A DNA stretch of 64,000 nt from Stenotrophomonas maltophilia (GCF_002799245.1 NZ_NEQV01000002.1:1-64000), one strand, 5' to 3'. Positions 32,801 to 43,603 are shown, numbered from the stretch's first letter. The notes: generated by a model not told the origin, from the letters alone. Made by a program: numbers and translations.

Positions 32801-34087
32801 GTGCCAGCTTCACCGGACAACCTGAACCCCGTGGCCGGCGACCCGCTGGGCGTTCCCGTTGGTGGGCGCCACGGGGCCGCACACGCGGTGGCCCAGCTGG
32901 GCCTGTTCTGCCTGCCGGCACTGGTGCTGACCGTACCGGTCAATCTGTTGCCGTATGGCCTGCTGCTGCTGCTCAGCACCCTGCTGGCGCCGGAGCTGCT
33001 GTGGCGCGCGCGTGGCATGGCCGGTCAGCCGGTGAAAGTGCTGACCTGGCTGATGCTGGCGGTGCTGGCGCTCGGCGTCCTGTCGGTGGTGCTGTTCGAG
33101 CAGGGCCTGCGTGACGTCGACAACCGTTCGCGGTTCGTGGTGATCCCATGGATCGCGCTCTGGGTCTGCGCGCTGCGTCCCAACCTGCGGTGGCTCTGGT
33201 ACGGGTCGTTGGCCGGCCTGCTCGCCACCTTCGCGATGTCGCTGTGGCAGGTGCTGGGCGGCGCCCCGCGTGCGGAGCTGTCCACCAACGCCATCGTGCT
33301 GGCCGACATCGTGATGGTGTTGATGGTGCTGCTGGTGTTCTGCCGCCCGTCGCGGCGCTGGTCGCTGGTGATCCTCGGCATGGCTGCCGGCTGCGGCACC
33401 ATCGTGCTGACCGGCAGCCGCGGTGTGTTTGCCGCCTTGCTGGCGCTGCTGGTGGCGCTGGCGCTGAGCCTGCGCTGGCGCACTGGTGCGGCGCGCCTGT
33501 CGGTGCTGGCCGGCATGCTGGCGATCGCTGCGACGCTGCTGCTGTCGGTACCGGAGCTGCGCCACCAGGTCCGCCTGAGCGAGCTGCACAGTGACGTGCA
33601 GCGGATGGAGCTGGGCGACAGTGATTCTTCCGCCGGTGCCCGCGTGGAGCGCCTGCAGGTGGCCTGGGAGACCTTCCTCGATCACCCGCTGGTGGGTGTG
33701 GGCATCGGTCATTTCGACAGTGCGATGCAGCGCGTGCCGGTCTGCCGCGAGAACCCGGCAGAGGCGCGCTGCCACCTGGGGCATGCACACAACGATGTTG
33801 CCGAATGGGCTGCGACCCAGGGCATACCTGGCCTGCTGCTGTTGCTGGCGGTGTATGGCATCCCGCTCTGGCTGTTCGTGCGCCTGCATCGCCGCAGCGG
33901 ACGGTCGACCTTCCGTGGGCCGGCCGCAGCCGGCATCATGCTGGTGATCACCTACGCGTTGTGCGGACTGACCCAGTCGATGTTCGCGCATCAGATGACC
34001 GCCAGTTTCTACGTGACCCTGGTCGGCCTGCTGACCGGCCTGTCGATCGTCGAGGGCGCGCGCCACCGGGCAGTCACCGGGTCGTGA
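32801..34087 (+). CDS. O-antigen ligase/Wzy_C family membrane protein
   Basis: The 428-residue protein has about ten membrane helices and the Wzy_C domain. GVGIGHFDSAMQRVPVCREN lies in the large periplasmic loop, followed by HAHNDVAEWAATQGIPGLLL, the H-x-x-N-D pattern typical of O-antigen ligases and polymerases. It may attach polysaccharide to the lipid A core or polymerise it. The start is GTG at 32801 after a weak upstream site. It is convergent with the GT2 gene. Confidence 0.85.
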   Translation: MPASPDNLNPVAGDPLGVPVGGRHGAAHAVAQLGLFCLPALVLTVPVNLLPYGLLLLLSTLLAPELLWRARGMAGQPVKVLTWLMLAVLALGVLSVVLFEQGLRDVDNRSRFVVIPWIALWVCALRPNLRWLWYGSLAGLLATFAMSLWQVLGGAPRAELSTNAIVLADIVMVLMVLLVFCRPSRRWSLVILGMAAGCGTIVLTGSRGVFAALLALLVALALSLRWRTGAARLSVLAGMLAIAATLLLSVPELRHQVRLSELHSDVQRMELGDSDSSAGARVERLQVAWETFLDHPLVGVGIGHFDSAMQRVPVCRENPAEARCHLGHAHNDVAEWAATQGIPGLLLLLAVYGIPLWLFVRLHRRSGRSTFRGPAAAGIMLVITYALCGLTQSMFAHQMTASFYVTLVGLLTGLSIVEGARHRAVTGS

Positions 34088-34117
34088 GGCGCCGGCGCGC
34101 CGGGCAGGGCCCGGTGA

Positions 34118-34924
34118 TCAGGAATTCGGCGGGTCAGCCACGGCCTGGCCGTTGCCCAGCATCCACAGCATGATGGTCTTCTGGCGCACGTAGTTGGCGC
34201 GCACATAGGCGTAGACCAGGCCGTGCCAGCCGTCGCGGAAGCCGCCGCGGAACACGAAGCCGCGCCAGAACCGCCACGCCGGGGCCAGTACCAGCTTGCC
34301 CAGCGTGGCCCGCTTGCCGCGCGCGAACTCGTGCTCGGCCATCATCCGCGCGTACTTCTCGGTCTTGGCCAGCTGCTGCTGCAAGGAGCGGTAGGGATAG
34401 TGGACCAGGTCGCCGCGCAGGGTGCCGACACTGCCATCAACGCTGGCCGCCTCGTGGATCTCGCGCTTGCCGCGCCAGCCACCACGGCGGCGGTCGAACA
34501 GGCGCAGCACCCGGTCCGGGTAGGCATTGCCATGGCGCAGGAACTTGCCGAAGTATTCCGACAGACGTGCGAAGCGATAGCCGGCATGGCCGCTGAACCC
34601 ACCGTCGCGGGCCTGTTCGATGGCCGCACGCAGTTCCGGGCTGATCCGTTCATCGGCGTCCAGGCACAGCACCCAGTCATGGTGGGCCTGCTCGACGCAG
34701 TACGCCTTCTGGCTGCGGAAGCCGTCGAACGGGCGCTGCAGCACACGGGCGCCTGCGGCCCCGGCGATGGCCACGGTGGCATCGCTGGAGTAGGAGTCCA
34801 CGACGATGATCTCGTCGCAGAAGGCCAGCGATGCCAGGCAGTCGCCGATGCGGCCGGCCTCGTTGAACGCGATAATGCAGGCCGAGATGCGAGGCCGTTC
34901 GATGGGAGCGGTCGTGGAGGACAT
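34118..34924 (-). CDS. Family 2 glycosyltransferase, LPS core type (WaaE/KdtX-like)
   Basis: The 268-residue protein is a GT-A enzyme: SACIIAFNEAGRIGDCLASL at the N-terminus, EIIVVDSYSSDAT, and VLCLDADERISPEL with the metal-binding D-x-D at about 90. FARLSEYFGKFLRHG and EIHEAASVDGSVGTLRGDLV are characteristic of the WaaE-like LPS inner-core glucosyltransferases. The enzyme would act at the inner face of the inner membrane. Its start codon overlaps that of the divergent gene at 34926, leaving no intergenic promoter space. Confidence 0.88.
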   Translation of the reverse strand: MSSTTAPIERPRISACIIAFNEAGRIGDCLASLAFCDEIIVVDSYSSDATVAIAGAAGARVLQRPFDGFRSQKAYCVEQAHHDWVLCLDADERISPELRAAIEQARDGGFSGHAGYRFARLSEYFGKFLRHGNAYPDRVLRLFDRRRGGWRGKREIHEAASVDGSVGTLRGDLVHYPYRSLQQQLAKTEKYARMMAEHEFARGKRATLGKLVLAPAWRFWRGFVFRGGFRDGWHGLVYAYVRANYVRQKTIMLWMLGNGQAVADPPNS

Positions 34925-34925
34925 G

Positions 34926-35981
34926 ATGGCCGGGTACCTGTTGTTTGCGACGGAGCGCTATGCGCTGCCTATTCTCGCCCCGTTGGTGCAGGCCTTGCAC
35001 GCCTCCGGGCAGGAGGTGGCGGCCTGGTTCGAGGACGGTGCGGCCGGCAGCCACCTGCCAGGGGTGCCCAACATCGGCCTGAAACAGGCCCTGGCAATGC
35101 GGCCGCGTGCCGTGTTCAGTGCCGCCAACTGGGTGCCGACCTTCCTGTCCGGCGCCAAGGTGCAGCTGTTCCATGGTTTCAACGTGGAGAAGCGGGACAG
35201 TGCGCGTGGCCACTTCAGGGTGCGCGGCATGTTCGACCTGTACTGCACGCAGGGGCCGGCCACCACCGTGCCGTTCCGTGAGATCGCGGCCCTGCAGGGT
35301 CACTTCGCGGTGGCCGAGACCGGCTGGCCGAAGCTGGACCCGCTGTTCCGCGACGATGGTGGCGAGAGCACCGCGCTGCGCGAAGCCGCCGGCGGACGCC
35401 CGGTGATCCTGTTCGGTTCGACCTTCACCGAGCGCCTGAGCGCAGCCCCGCACCTGCATGCGCAGATTGCTGCCGATATCGCCGAGGGCGATCGCTACTG
35501 GCTGCTGACCCTGCACCCGAAGTGCCCGGCGGAATTGTTCGAACGCTATCGCGCGCTGGCCGGTGCCAATGCGCGCTTCATCGAGCCGGAGCAGGTGATG
35601 GCCGCACAGCGCGCCGCCGATGTGCTGGTGTCCGATACCTCGTCGATCGTTTCGGAGTTCATTGTCCAGCACAAGCCGGTGGTGACTTTCCGCAACCGCG
35701 TGCCCAAGCCGCACATGATCGACTTCGACGACCCGGTGCAGTTGCCGGCGATGCTGCAGCGCGCGCTGCATCCGGACGCCACGCTGCAGGCGGAGATCGT
35801 GCGCTATGCCGATGCCATCCATCCGTACCGCGATGGCCTGTCCAGCGAACGGGTGATCGCGGCCACCGAGGATTTCCTGTCCGGTGAAATGGGCGTGCTG
35901 CGGCGCAAACCGTTCGGCAGCTGGATGCGCGACCTGCAGATCCGCAAGGACCTGGGGTATTGGGGGCCGTCGCAGCGCTGA
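34926..35981 (+). CDS. CDP-glycerol glycerophosphotransferase-like protein
   Basis: The 351-residue protein resembles the Glyphos_transf (TagB/TagF) family, GT-B-type enzymes that transfer glycerol phosphate or related groups. The motifs VQLFHGFNVEKRDSARGHF and VLVSDTSSIVSEFIVQHKPV (nucleotide-binding S-D-x-S-S) are clear. GGAGG at 34916-34920 lies five bases before the ATG at 34926; a second ATG at 34923 is too close. In Gram-negative bacteria such proteins decorate LPS or capsule. It is divergent from the GT2 gene with overlapping starts. Confidence 0.8.
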   Translation: MAGYLLFATERYALPILAPLVQALHASGQEVAAWFEDGAAGSHLPGVPNIGLKQALAMRPRAVFSAANWVPTFLSGAKVQLFHGFNVEKRDSARGHFRVRGMFDLYCTQGPATTVPFREIAALQGHFAVAETGWPKLDPLFRDDGGESTALREAAGGRPVILFGSTFTERLSAAPHLHAQIAADIAEGDRYWLLTLHPKCPAELFERYRALAGANARFIEPEQVMAAQRAADVLVSDTSSIVSEFIVQHKPVVTFRNRVPKPHMIDFDDPVQLPAMLQRALHPDATLQAEIVRYADAIHPYRDGLSSERVIAATEDFLSGEMGVLRRKPFGSWMRDLQIRKDLGYWGPSQR

Positions 35982-35991
35982 CGGGTGTGAT

Positions 35992-36068
35992 GTAGAGCCG
36001 AGCCCATGCTCGGCTGCAGCAAGCCGAGCATGGGCTCGGCTCTACAGCAGATCCACGCCATGCGTGGA
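35992..36068. repeat. Perfect inverted SMAG dimer plus a second repeat
   Basis: The arms at 35992-36015 and 36022-36045 (GTAGAGCCGAGCCCATGC... and its reverse complement) match over all 24 bases. Each arm also folds on itself (GCCGAGC/GCTCGGC). A further ATCCACGCC/GCGTGGAT hairpin follows to 36068. It sits between convergent genes and can terminate both. Confidence 0.8.
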
Positions 36069-36082
36069 TGGGCAGTGCACCC

Positions 36083-37621
36083 TCACCAGCGCAGCTTGCG
36101 CCGTGCCAGCGCCGCGGCCAGCTGATCCATCACGTGTTGCGCCTGCGCCTGCGGCAGGTAGTGCAGGGTGAGCGCCACATCGCCATGCGCACCGGCGGTA
36201 TCCAGCTGCAGGCTGCTGGTTCCCAGCAGCTTGTCCAGTGGTGAACGCAACAGGCGCAGGCCCTGCACCTTGTCCAGTTCGGCCCAGCGCCACCAGCGCT
36301 TCCACCAACCGCCGCGCACGGCCACGTAGTGGTCATCCAGATACCAGCCCATGCGCGCCATCTGCCGATGTGCCACCAGCAGCGCTACCGGCAGCCAGGC
36401 CAGCACGATCAGCCCCCATGACCCCCAGCGCCAGTACGCAGCCGCACCCAGCAGGGGGACCAGCAGCAGGGCGCCCAGGCACATCCGCCACCAACCGCGT
36501 TGCGGAACGGGCTGCCACTGCACGGGCGGCCACTGCAGCTGTGGCAGCAGATGCTGCACCAACTGCTCGCAGCGCATTGCCGGGGCCAGCGGCGCCAGCT
36601 CACGCAGGGCGCGATCCCCATCGCGCGAGGGGCCGCCGGCAGCGCTGTCAATGCGCAGCTGGCGCAGGCCGAACCAGCGATGCAGGGTGGTTTCGCGCAG
36701 CGTCCAGGCCTGGATGCGGCGACGCGCGACACTGCTGCGGGTGCGGCTGAGCAGGCCGGCCGAGACGGTCAGGCGGCGATCCTGCTCGCTGAGGGTGAAG
36801 CCGTGATAGCGCAGCAGGGTCAGCACCACCGACAGTGCACGCAGCGCCAGCCAGCCCAGCAGCAGGGCCGCGGCCAGCAGCAGGAAGGCGCCGGCCACGC
36901 CGGGATGCAGGTGGCTGGCATAGCCGAAGGCTTCGCGGCCACCGCGCTGGATGGCAGCATCCATCACCGGCCGCGGCACGGTCTGGAACAACACGCCGAA
37001 GGCGGCGATCGCCAGCGCCCAACCGCGGTTGGACAGCAGGCCCATGCGCACCACGTCCAAGCTCGACAGGCGCAGCAGTACCTGTTCGGTGTCGGCCCCG
37101 CTGATCGAGGGGGCGGCGGCAACGTCGGCGGCCTGCGGTGCCTGCCCACGCTGGCGCACCAGTCGTTCCAGCGCCAGCGCCTGGTCCAGCTTCAGCACCC
37201 GCATTTCGGCTTCCGGACGCACGCCGCCGGCCGATTCCAGGCGCAGCTCGGCCACGCCGAACAGCCGGTGCAACGGGTTCTGCCGCACTTCCACGTTGTG
37301 GATGCGGGCGAAGGGGATCTCGCGGCGGTTGCGCGCCAGCAGCCCGCTGCGCACGGTGATCGCATCGCTGCCGATGCGGTAGCGGTAGCTGAGGTATTGC
37401 AGCACCGAGACCAGCACCAGCGCGGCAATCGCCGACAACGGAATCAGCTGCGCCCACATCGGGTCGCGGTCGCCGCGTTGGCCGAACACCAGCAGCGCCA
37501 CCAGCGGCAGGAAGTAGTGGCGCAGCTGCATCAGCAGAACGAACAGCCATGACCACGGGTGCAGGCGATGGTCCTCGCCACCGGCAGGCAGCGATGCGGG
37601 CAGGGGCGGCGGCAGGCTCAC
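36083..37621 (-). CDS. Bacterial PH domain membrane protein (YdbT-like)
   Basis: The 512-residue protein has several membrane segments and repeated bPH_2 domains, visible as YRIGSDAITVRSGLLARNRR with FARIHNVEVRQNPLHRLFGV, and again as GFTLSEQDRRLTVSAGLLSR with RRIQAWTLRETTLHRWFGL. A third copy (LDDHYVAVRGGWWKRW) is C-terminal. The YdbS/YdbT pair is widespread but of unclear function, probably in the membrane. The GTG start at 37621 overlaps the TGA of the upstream gene (GTGA). Confidence 0.85.
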   Translation of the reverse strand: MSLPPPLPASLPAGGEDHRLHPWSWLFVLLMQLRHYFLPLVALLVFGQRGDRDPMWAQLIPLSAIAALVLVSVLQYLSYRYRIGSDAITVRSGLLARNRREIPFARIHNVEVRQNPLHRLFGVAELRLESAGGVRPEAEMRVLKLDQALALERLVRQRGQAPQAADVAAAPSISGADTEQVLLRLSSLDVVRMGLLSNRGWALAIAAFGVLFQTVPRPVMDAAIQRGGREAFGYASHLHPGVAGAFLLLAAALLLGWLALRALSVVLTLLRYHGFTLSEQDRRLTVSAGLLSRTRSSVARRRIQAWTLRETTLHRWFGLRQLRIDSAAGGPSRDGDRALRELAPLAPAMRCEQLVQHLLPQLQWPPVQWQPVPQRGWWRMCLGALLLVPLLGAAAYWRWGSWGLIVLAWLPVALLVAHRQMARMGWYLDDHYVAVRGGWWKRWWRWAELDKVQGLRLLRSPLDKLLGTSSLQLDTAGAHGDVALTLHYLPQAQAQHVMDQLAAALARRKLRW

Positions 37622-38118
37622 AGGGCGTCGGCGTCCTGGTCGAGCTGGTGCGAGAGGGTGTCGCGCAGGCGCTCGGCGTCCGCCTCGTCCAGGCCGCTTA
37701 CGGTCACCGCGCTCATGCGGGTACCGGCGGTGTGCACGATCAGCGTGGCCAGGCCGGCGCGGCGTTCCAACGGGCCCCTGCGCAGGTCCAGGTGCTGTAC
37801 GCGTGACAAGGGAATGCGGGTCTCCAGCTGCCACATCAGGTCGCGGCGCAGGCCCAGCCCCTGGGCATCCAATCGCCAGCGGGTGCGGGTCAAACGCCGG
37901 CGGCCGAGCCAGGCGCCGAAGGCGATGCCGATCAGCAGCCCAAGGGCGGCAGTCCACAGGCCGCCGGGCAGATCGAAGAACCAGGCGGCCGCGGCCAGTG
38001 GCAGTCCCGGCACGAACAGGCCGCCGAACGCGCCTTCCAGTGCGGCCAGGCGGGCGGCGCGTTGCGGCAGCGACTGCCAGGCATCGGTGGGCGGGGCGGT
38101 AGGGGCGACGTCGGTCAC
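37618..38118 (-). CDS. Bacterial PH domain membrane protein (YdbS-like)
   Basis: The 166-residue protein has two neighbouring membrane helices (LFVPGLPLAAAAWFFDL and LWTAALGLLIGIAFGAWL). One bPH_2 domain follows, with RWRLDAQGLGLRRDLMWQLE and PLSRVQHLDLRRGPLERRAG. It is the smaller partner of the YdbT-like gene, which it overlaps by four bases. GGAG lies before the GTG at 38118; an upstream GTG at 38166 would only add a Pro/Arg-rich tail. Confidence 0.82.
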   Translation of the reverse strand: MTDVAPTAPPTDAWQSLPQRAARLAALEGAFGGLFVPGLPLAAAAWFFDLPGGLWTAALGLLIGIAFGAWLGRRRLTRTRWRLDAQGLGLRRDLMWQLETRIPLSRVQHLDLRRGPLERRAGLATLIVHTAGTRMSAVTVSGLDEADAERLRDTLSHQLDQDADAL

Positions 38119-38193
38119 GCGGGCTCCGTCAGGCGGCAGGGCGGGCGGTGGCGGCGGCCGCCGCACCGCGAAGACGGTAGCAGGTCGACCGCG

Positions 38194-39330
38194 TTACTGG
38201 GCAGCCTGGATCAGCGCATCGACATCCAGCATGTGGCCGGCACGATCGGCCTTGGTGCGCAGGTAGTGTTCGTTCTCGGCGGTGATTTCGCCGGTCACCG
38301 GAATGCAGTCCAGCACCTCGATGCCGGCGTTGCGCAGGCGCTGTGCCTTGGTCGGGTTGTTGCTGAGCAGGGCCACGCGCGAAATGCCCAGTCCGTGCAG
38401 CATCGCCACCGCACTGCCGTATCGGCGCTCGTCGGCACCGAAGCCCAGCTGTGCATCGGCATCGATGGTGTCCAAACCGTCGTGCTGGTAGCCGTAGGCA
38501 CGCATCTTGGCAGCGATGCCGGTGCCGCGGCCTTCCTGGTCCAGGTACAGCAGCACGCCGCCGCCCAGCTCCTTCAGCTTGCGCAGGCCACGCCGCAGCT
38601 GGTCGCCGCAGTCGCACTTGAGTGAGCCGAACAGGTCGCCGGTCAGGCACGAGGAGTGCACGCGTACCGGTACCACCGCCGACAGGTCTGGTTCGCCGAC
38701 GATGATCGCGACCTGGTCGCGCTGGGCCACGCCGCCGCGGAACACCGCGAAGGTGGTCATGCCCACGTCGCGCAGCGGCACCGGCGAACGCGCCACCAGT
38801 TCGTAGTCGTGGGTGGCGTGGGCCGCGCCCTCGGCCAGATCGCAAAGCGCCACTTCAGCAGCGCCGTTGAAGGTGCTGTCATCTGCATCCAGGCGCACGG
38901 CCACCATCGCCGGCAGCAGCAGGCCCAGGCGGGCCAGCTCCACCGCGCCGGCATCGAAGGCATCGCCGGCCGCCCAGCCGTCCGGCATCGGGCCGGGCTC
39001 GCGCAGGTAGCCCAGCGAGGGCAGGGCATCGAAGGCAACGCCGGCCAGCGGCAGGCGCGCGCCTTCCGGTGCCTCCACGCCGAGCACGCGGGCGCGGGTG
39101 GCGGTCAGGAACAGGTAGTGGCGCTGGCGTGCGGCACTGGCGAAAGTGGCGAAGCTGCTGGCGGTGGCGCTGTCCAGTGCAATGACCGCCAGGCGCTGGC
39201 CCTGGCCATCGTGGAGCAGCACCGGGCGACCGGCACGCAGTTCGGCCACCGCACGTTCGCAGCGGATCGCGGCGGGGTCGCCGAACAGGGAAGAGGCAGC
39301 AGGCATGGCAGGACCGGGGGAGGCGGACAT
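38194..39330 (-). CDS. ribA: GTP cyclohydrolase II (riboflavin synthesis) with extra N-terminal domain
   Basis: RibA opens GTP to 2,5-diamino-6-ribosylamino-pyrimidinone phosphate, the first step of riboflavin synthesis. The C-terminal 200 residues hold the zinc site (SSCLTGDLFGSLKCDCGDQL) and the substrate-binding LLYLDQEGRGTGIAAKMRAY. At 378 residues it is nearly twice the length of E. coli RibA. The N-terminal part (CERAVAELRAGRPVLLHDGQ) recalls the opening of RibB but lacks its acidic D-D-E-x-R-E-x-E site, so it is probably not an active DHBP synthase. The start could also be 24 bases further in. Confidence 0.88.
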   Translation of the reverse strand: MSASPGPAMPAASSLFGDPAAIRCERAVAELRAGRPVLLHDGQGQRLAVIALDSATASSFATFASAARQRHYLFLTATRARVLGVEAPEGARLPLAGVAFDALPSLGYLREPGPMPDGWAAGDAFDAGAVELARLGLLLPAMVAVRLDADDSTFNGAAEVALCDLAEGAAHATHDYELVARSPVPLRDVGMTTFAVFRGGVAQRDQVAIIVGEPDLSAVVPVRVHSSCLTGDLFGSLKCDCGDQLRRGLRKLKELGGGVLLYLDQEGRGTGIAAKMRAYGYQHDGLDTIDADAQLGFGADERRYGSAVAMLHGLGISRVALLSNNPTKAQRLRNAGIEVLDCIPVTGEITAENEHYLRTKADRAGHMLDVDALIQAAQ

Positions 39331-39403
39331 CGCAGTCTCTATGGGGGCGCCGGCGTCGTATTCAACGTGGTGCGGCTGCCGGTCGCAGGCGACCGGGCAG
39401 CCC

Positions 39404-40324
39404 TCAGTGCGGATGCTCTTCGGTCGCGTACGGGTCTTCCTCGCCGCTGCCCGGTGGCCGCAGCGTATAGCGCTTGTAGGTCCACTGGTACTGCGCCGGG
39501 TCGCGGCGGGCGATGCGCTCGATGCCGGCATTGAGCGCGGTGGCCGCCACCTGCGGGTCCGGGTCGGCCACGGCCGGGTCGGTCGGCTCGATGTGCAGGG
39601 CGAACTCCATGTCCGGCCCGATGCGCTCGCACCAGCCATACAGCACGGTGGCGCCGGTGCGCTCGGCCAGCCGGTTGACCAGGGTCATGGTCAGCGCCTG
39701 CACGCCGAAGAACGGCACGAACACGCCATCGCCGGCCTTGGGCTGCTGGTCGGGCAGGATGCCGGTGGCGCCGCCGTCCTTGAGCACCTTGAACAACTGG
39801 CGCACGGCCGGGCCCTCGGCCCGTACCTGCTGCACGTTCTGGCCGCCCCGCACCAGCTGCAGGAAGGCGTCGCTGGCCTCGTCTTCCGGCGGCTTGTAGA
39901 CGATGGCGATCTGCCCGCGCGAGGCCAGCCACTGGTTCAGCAGCTCCCAGTTGCCGAAGTGCGGGGCGGCCACGATCACGCCCCTGCCGCTGGCCAGGGC
40001 CGCGTCGTACAGGGCTTCACCATGGCGCTGCTTCAGGTGCAGGCGCAGGTTGTCGGCCGGTTGCTGGCTCCACAGGCGCAGGGTCTCGATCGCCTGCAGC
40101 GCGGTGGAGCGCAGCAGTTCGCGATGCAGGCGGTCGCGCGCGGGACCGTCCAGTTCCGGGTAGGCCAGTTCCAGATTACGCCGGGTGACGCGGCTCTCAC
40201 GGGCGTTGAGACGGACCCAGGTCCACGCCAGGGCGTGCGCAACCCCCCGCAGCAGCGGCCAGGGCAGGCGGGCGAACAGGGTGGTGGCGCGGTAGACCAG
40301 CCGGGCTTTGCGTTGCGGATTCAT
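39404..40324 (-). CDS. Lipid A biosynthesis acyltransferase (LpxL/HtrB family)
   Basis: The 306-residue protein is a member of the lauroyl/myristoyl acyltransferase family that adds secondary acyl chains to lipid A at the inner membrane. The catalytic H-x4-E motif is in [20 protein letters not shown] at about 130. [14 protein letters not shown] and [20 protein letters not shown] are conserved downstream blocks. The position of acylation cannot be told. It is divergent from dtd, with 61 bases between the starts. Confidence 0.88.
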   Translation of the reverse strand: MNPQRKARLVYRATTLFARLPWPLLRGVAHALAWTWVRLNARESRVTRRNLELAYPELDGPARDRLHRELLRSTALQAIETLRLWSQQPADNLRLHLKQRHGEALYDAALASGRGVIVAAPHFGNWELLNQWLASRGQIAIVYKPPEDEASDAFLQLVRGGQNVQQVRAEGPAVRQLFKVLKDGGATGILPDQQPKAGDGVFVPFFGVQALTMTLVNRLAERTGATVLYGWCERIGPDMEFALHIEPTDPAVADPDPQVAATALNAGIERIARRDPAQYQWTYKRYTLRPPGSGEEDPYATEEHPH

Positions 40325-40385
40325 CGGCGCCAGTTTAGCCAAGGGCGCTGCTATCGTGGCCGGCCCCGTTCATTGGAAGCCCACG

Positions 40386-40826
40386 ATGCTCGTCCTGATC
40401 CAGCGTGTCAGCCAGGCCGCCGTCCACGTCGACGACGAAGCGGTGGGACAGATCGGCCCCGGCCTGTTGGCCCTGGTCGGCATGGAGCCGGGCGACACCG
40501 AGGCCCAGCTGCAGCGCATGGCCGAACGCCTGCTGGGCTACCGGGTGTTCGCCGACGAGGCAGGAAAGATGAACCGGTCGCTGCGCGACACCGGCGGCGG
40601 CCTGCTGCTGGTCAGCCAGTTCACCCTGGCCGCCGATACCCGTTCGGGCATGCGGCCGAGTTTCACCAGCGCCGCAGCGCCGGACGAGGCTGAACGCGGG
40701 TTCAATCGTTTTGTCGGGATCTGTCGTGAAAATCACGCACCAGGGGTGGAAACGGGCCGGTTTGGTGCCCATATGGTCGTCAGCCTGGTCAATGACGGTC
40801 CCGTGACCTTCCTTCTCAGGCCCTGA
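40386..40826 (+). CDS. dtd: D-aminoacyl-tRNA deacylase
   Basis: DTD hydrolyses D-amino acids from tRNA, protecting translation. The 146-residue protein has the complete family set: [16 protein letters not shown], the catalytic-site motif [20 protein letters not shown] and the C-terminal [11 protein letters not shown] containing the cross-subunit Gly-Pro dipeptide motif. It lies 90 bases before rpoD. Confidence 0.96.
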   Translation: MLVLIQRVSQAAVHVDDEAVGQIGPGLLALVGMEPGDTEAQLQRMAERLLGYRVFADEAGKMNRSLRDTGGGLLLVSQFTLAADTRSGMRPSFTSAAAPDEAERGFNRFVGICRENHAPGVETGRFGAHMVVSLVNDGPVTFLLRP

Positions 40827-40864
40827 GCCTGCGGGACCACCGCCCGGCAGGCGGGGCCCCGGGC

Positions 40865-40873
40865 TGGTATAAT
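40865..40873 (+). promoter_or_regulatory. Extended -10 promoter of rpoD
   Basis: TGGTATAAT is a consensus extended -10 element (TG-N-TATAAT), about 44 bases before the rpoD ATG. No good -35 is seen at the right distance, as is common for extended -10 promoters. Confidence 0.65.
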
Positions 40874-40916
40874 GCTACGTTCCCTATTTCTCCCTAGCCG
40901 GTGGCGCGAGCACTAC

Positions 40917-42770
<1,854 letters not shown>

Positions 42771-42777
42771 TATCCAG

Positions 42778-42800
42778 GTAGTGCCGAGCCATGCTCGGCA
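42778..42800 (+). repeat. SMAG-type GTAG hairpin repeat
   Basis: GTAGTGCCGAGC-CAT-GCTCGGCA lies eight bases after the rpoD stop. Confidence 0.75.
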
Positions 42801-42817
42801 ACTGCTTCTTTCGAGAG

Positions 42818-42845
42818 AAACCCCGCCTGGTGCGGGGTTTTTCTT
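42818..42845 (+). terminator. Rho-independent terminator of rpoD
   Basis: AAACCCCGC and GCGGGGTTT form a nine-base stem with a CTGGT loop, followed by a T-rich tail (TTTTTCTTT). Confidence 0.88.
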
Positions 42846-42847
42846 TG

Positions 42848-42870
42848 GTAGCACCGGGCCATGTCCGGCG
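42848..42870 (+). repeat. SMAG-type GTAG hairpin repeat
   Basis: GTAGCACCGGGCCATGTCCGG is a GTAG-headed hairpin with an imperfect stem, just after the rpoD terminator. Confidence 0.6.
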
Positions 42871-43054
42871 GATTTTTCCGATGTCGCATATGCCGTTTGA
42901 ATTCTTCCTGCGGCGACCGCACGCTGACCGTGCAGATGCTCAACACATCCCGTAGGCGGGCCGGTCATCACCGGCGCCGATGCAAGCGCGCGGCAGGTCA
43001 TGTGCACCTCGTACAGCCTGCTGCATTGATTCGTCATGCATCTGGAGTCACGCC

Positions 43055-43366
43055 ATGAATGATGTGAAGCACGATATGCCTGAGCCCGTGCAAACCGATT
43101 TCCCGCCGCTGCTGGGCTGGGATGAAGTGATGCAGGAGGAGTGTGAGGATCGTCTGGGGTTTGCACGTCGTACGACGTATGCGCTGCTGACGCTGTCTGA
43201 GGCCGGATTGCTTGCCGGCTTCAGCGAGGGCAATCAGAAGGGGCTGGAAGAGGCCAGGAGGACGGTGGCGATGTTCCACGCCCACCTGCGACGGCAGGCA
43301 TGGTTTGCGGAAGCAGCAGAGAGGCGGTTGGAGCGCGTTTCGGAGGCTCTTGCTGCTGCCGGGTAG
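43055..43366 (+). CDS. Hypothetical helical protein (103 aa)
   Basis: The protein starts MNDVKHDMPEPVQTDFPP and is mostly helical in its second half (TTYALLTLSEAGLLAGFSEG, then WFAEAAERRLERVSEAL). TGGAG lies eight bases before the ATG. It has no membrane segment or known motif. It is the last chromosomal gene before the tRNA site and belongs to the host side of the integration. Confidence 0.65.
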   Translation: MNDVKHDMPEPVQTDFPPLLGWDEVMQEECEDRLGFARRTTYALLTLSEAGLLAGFSEGNQKGLEEARRTVAMFHAHLRRQAWFAEAAERRLERVSEALAAAG

Positions 43367-43406
43367 CCGATCGAGCGCGGCCTCCACTACACTGTGACGC
43401 TGCGCG

Positions 43407-43447
43407 GGGCCTATAGCTCAACGGTTAGAGCAGGGGACTCATAATCC
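43407..43447 (+). pseudogene. 5' half of a tRNA-Ile2(CAU)-type gene (attL of element 1)
   Basis: These 41 bases are identical to the first 41 bases of the intact tRNA at 55436, from GGGCCTATAGCTCAACGG to the anticodon loop (ACTCATAATCC). After this the sequence diverges. It is the left attachment site: host promoter and 5' half followed by element DNA. No functional tRNA can be made here. Confidence 0.9.
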
Positions 43448-43573
43448 ACCCTCACCCCGTTTCACGGTGCCGCCGGATCTCTCCGTTTCCCTCAGAAACA
43501 AGCCTTTTATAAGTGTTTCCGGTGCATCGGTGTTTCAGCTGATTGCACCGGATATCCCGGATTTTCCGACACA

Positions 43574-43590
43574 GTTACACCGGAATTACA
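43574..43590 (+). other. Left arm-type integrase site candidate
   Basis: GTTACACCGGAATTACA matches ATTACACCGAAATTACA at the right end (55384-55400) in 15 of 17 positions and the same orientation. Copies flanking both ends of an element are expected for integrase arm sites. Confidence 0.5.
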
Positions 43591-43603
43591 CCAAGGTGGG
43601 CTA

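Noticed and set aside
43407..43447. The left tRNA-like sequence considered as a functional tRNA
   Set aside because: Similarity stops in the anticodon loop; there is no anticodon 3' stem, T arm or acceptor 3' strand.
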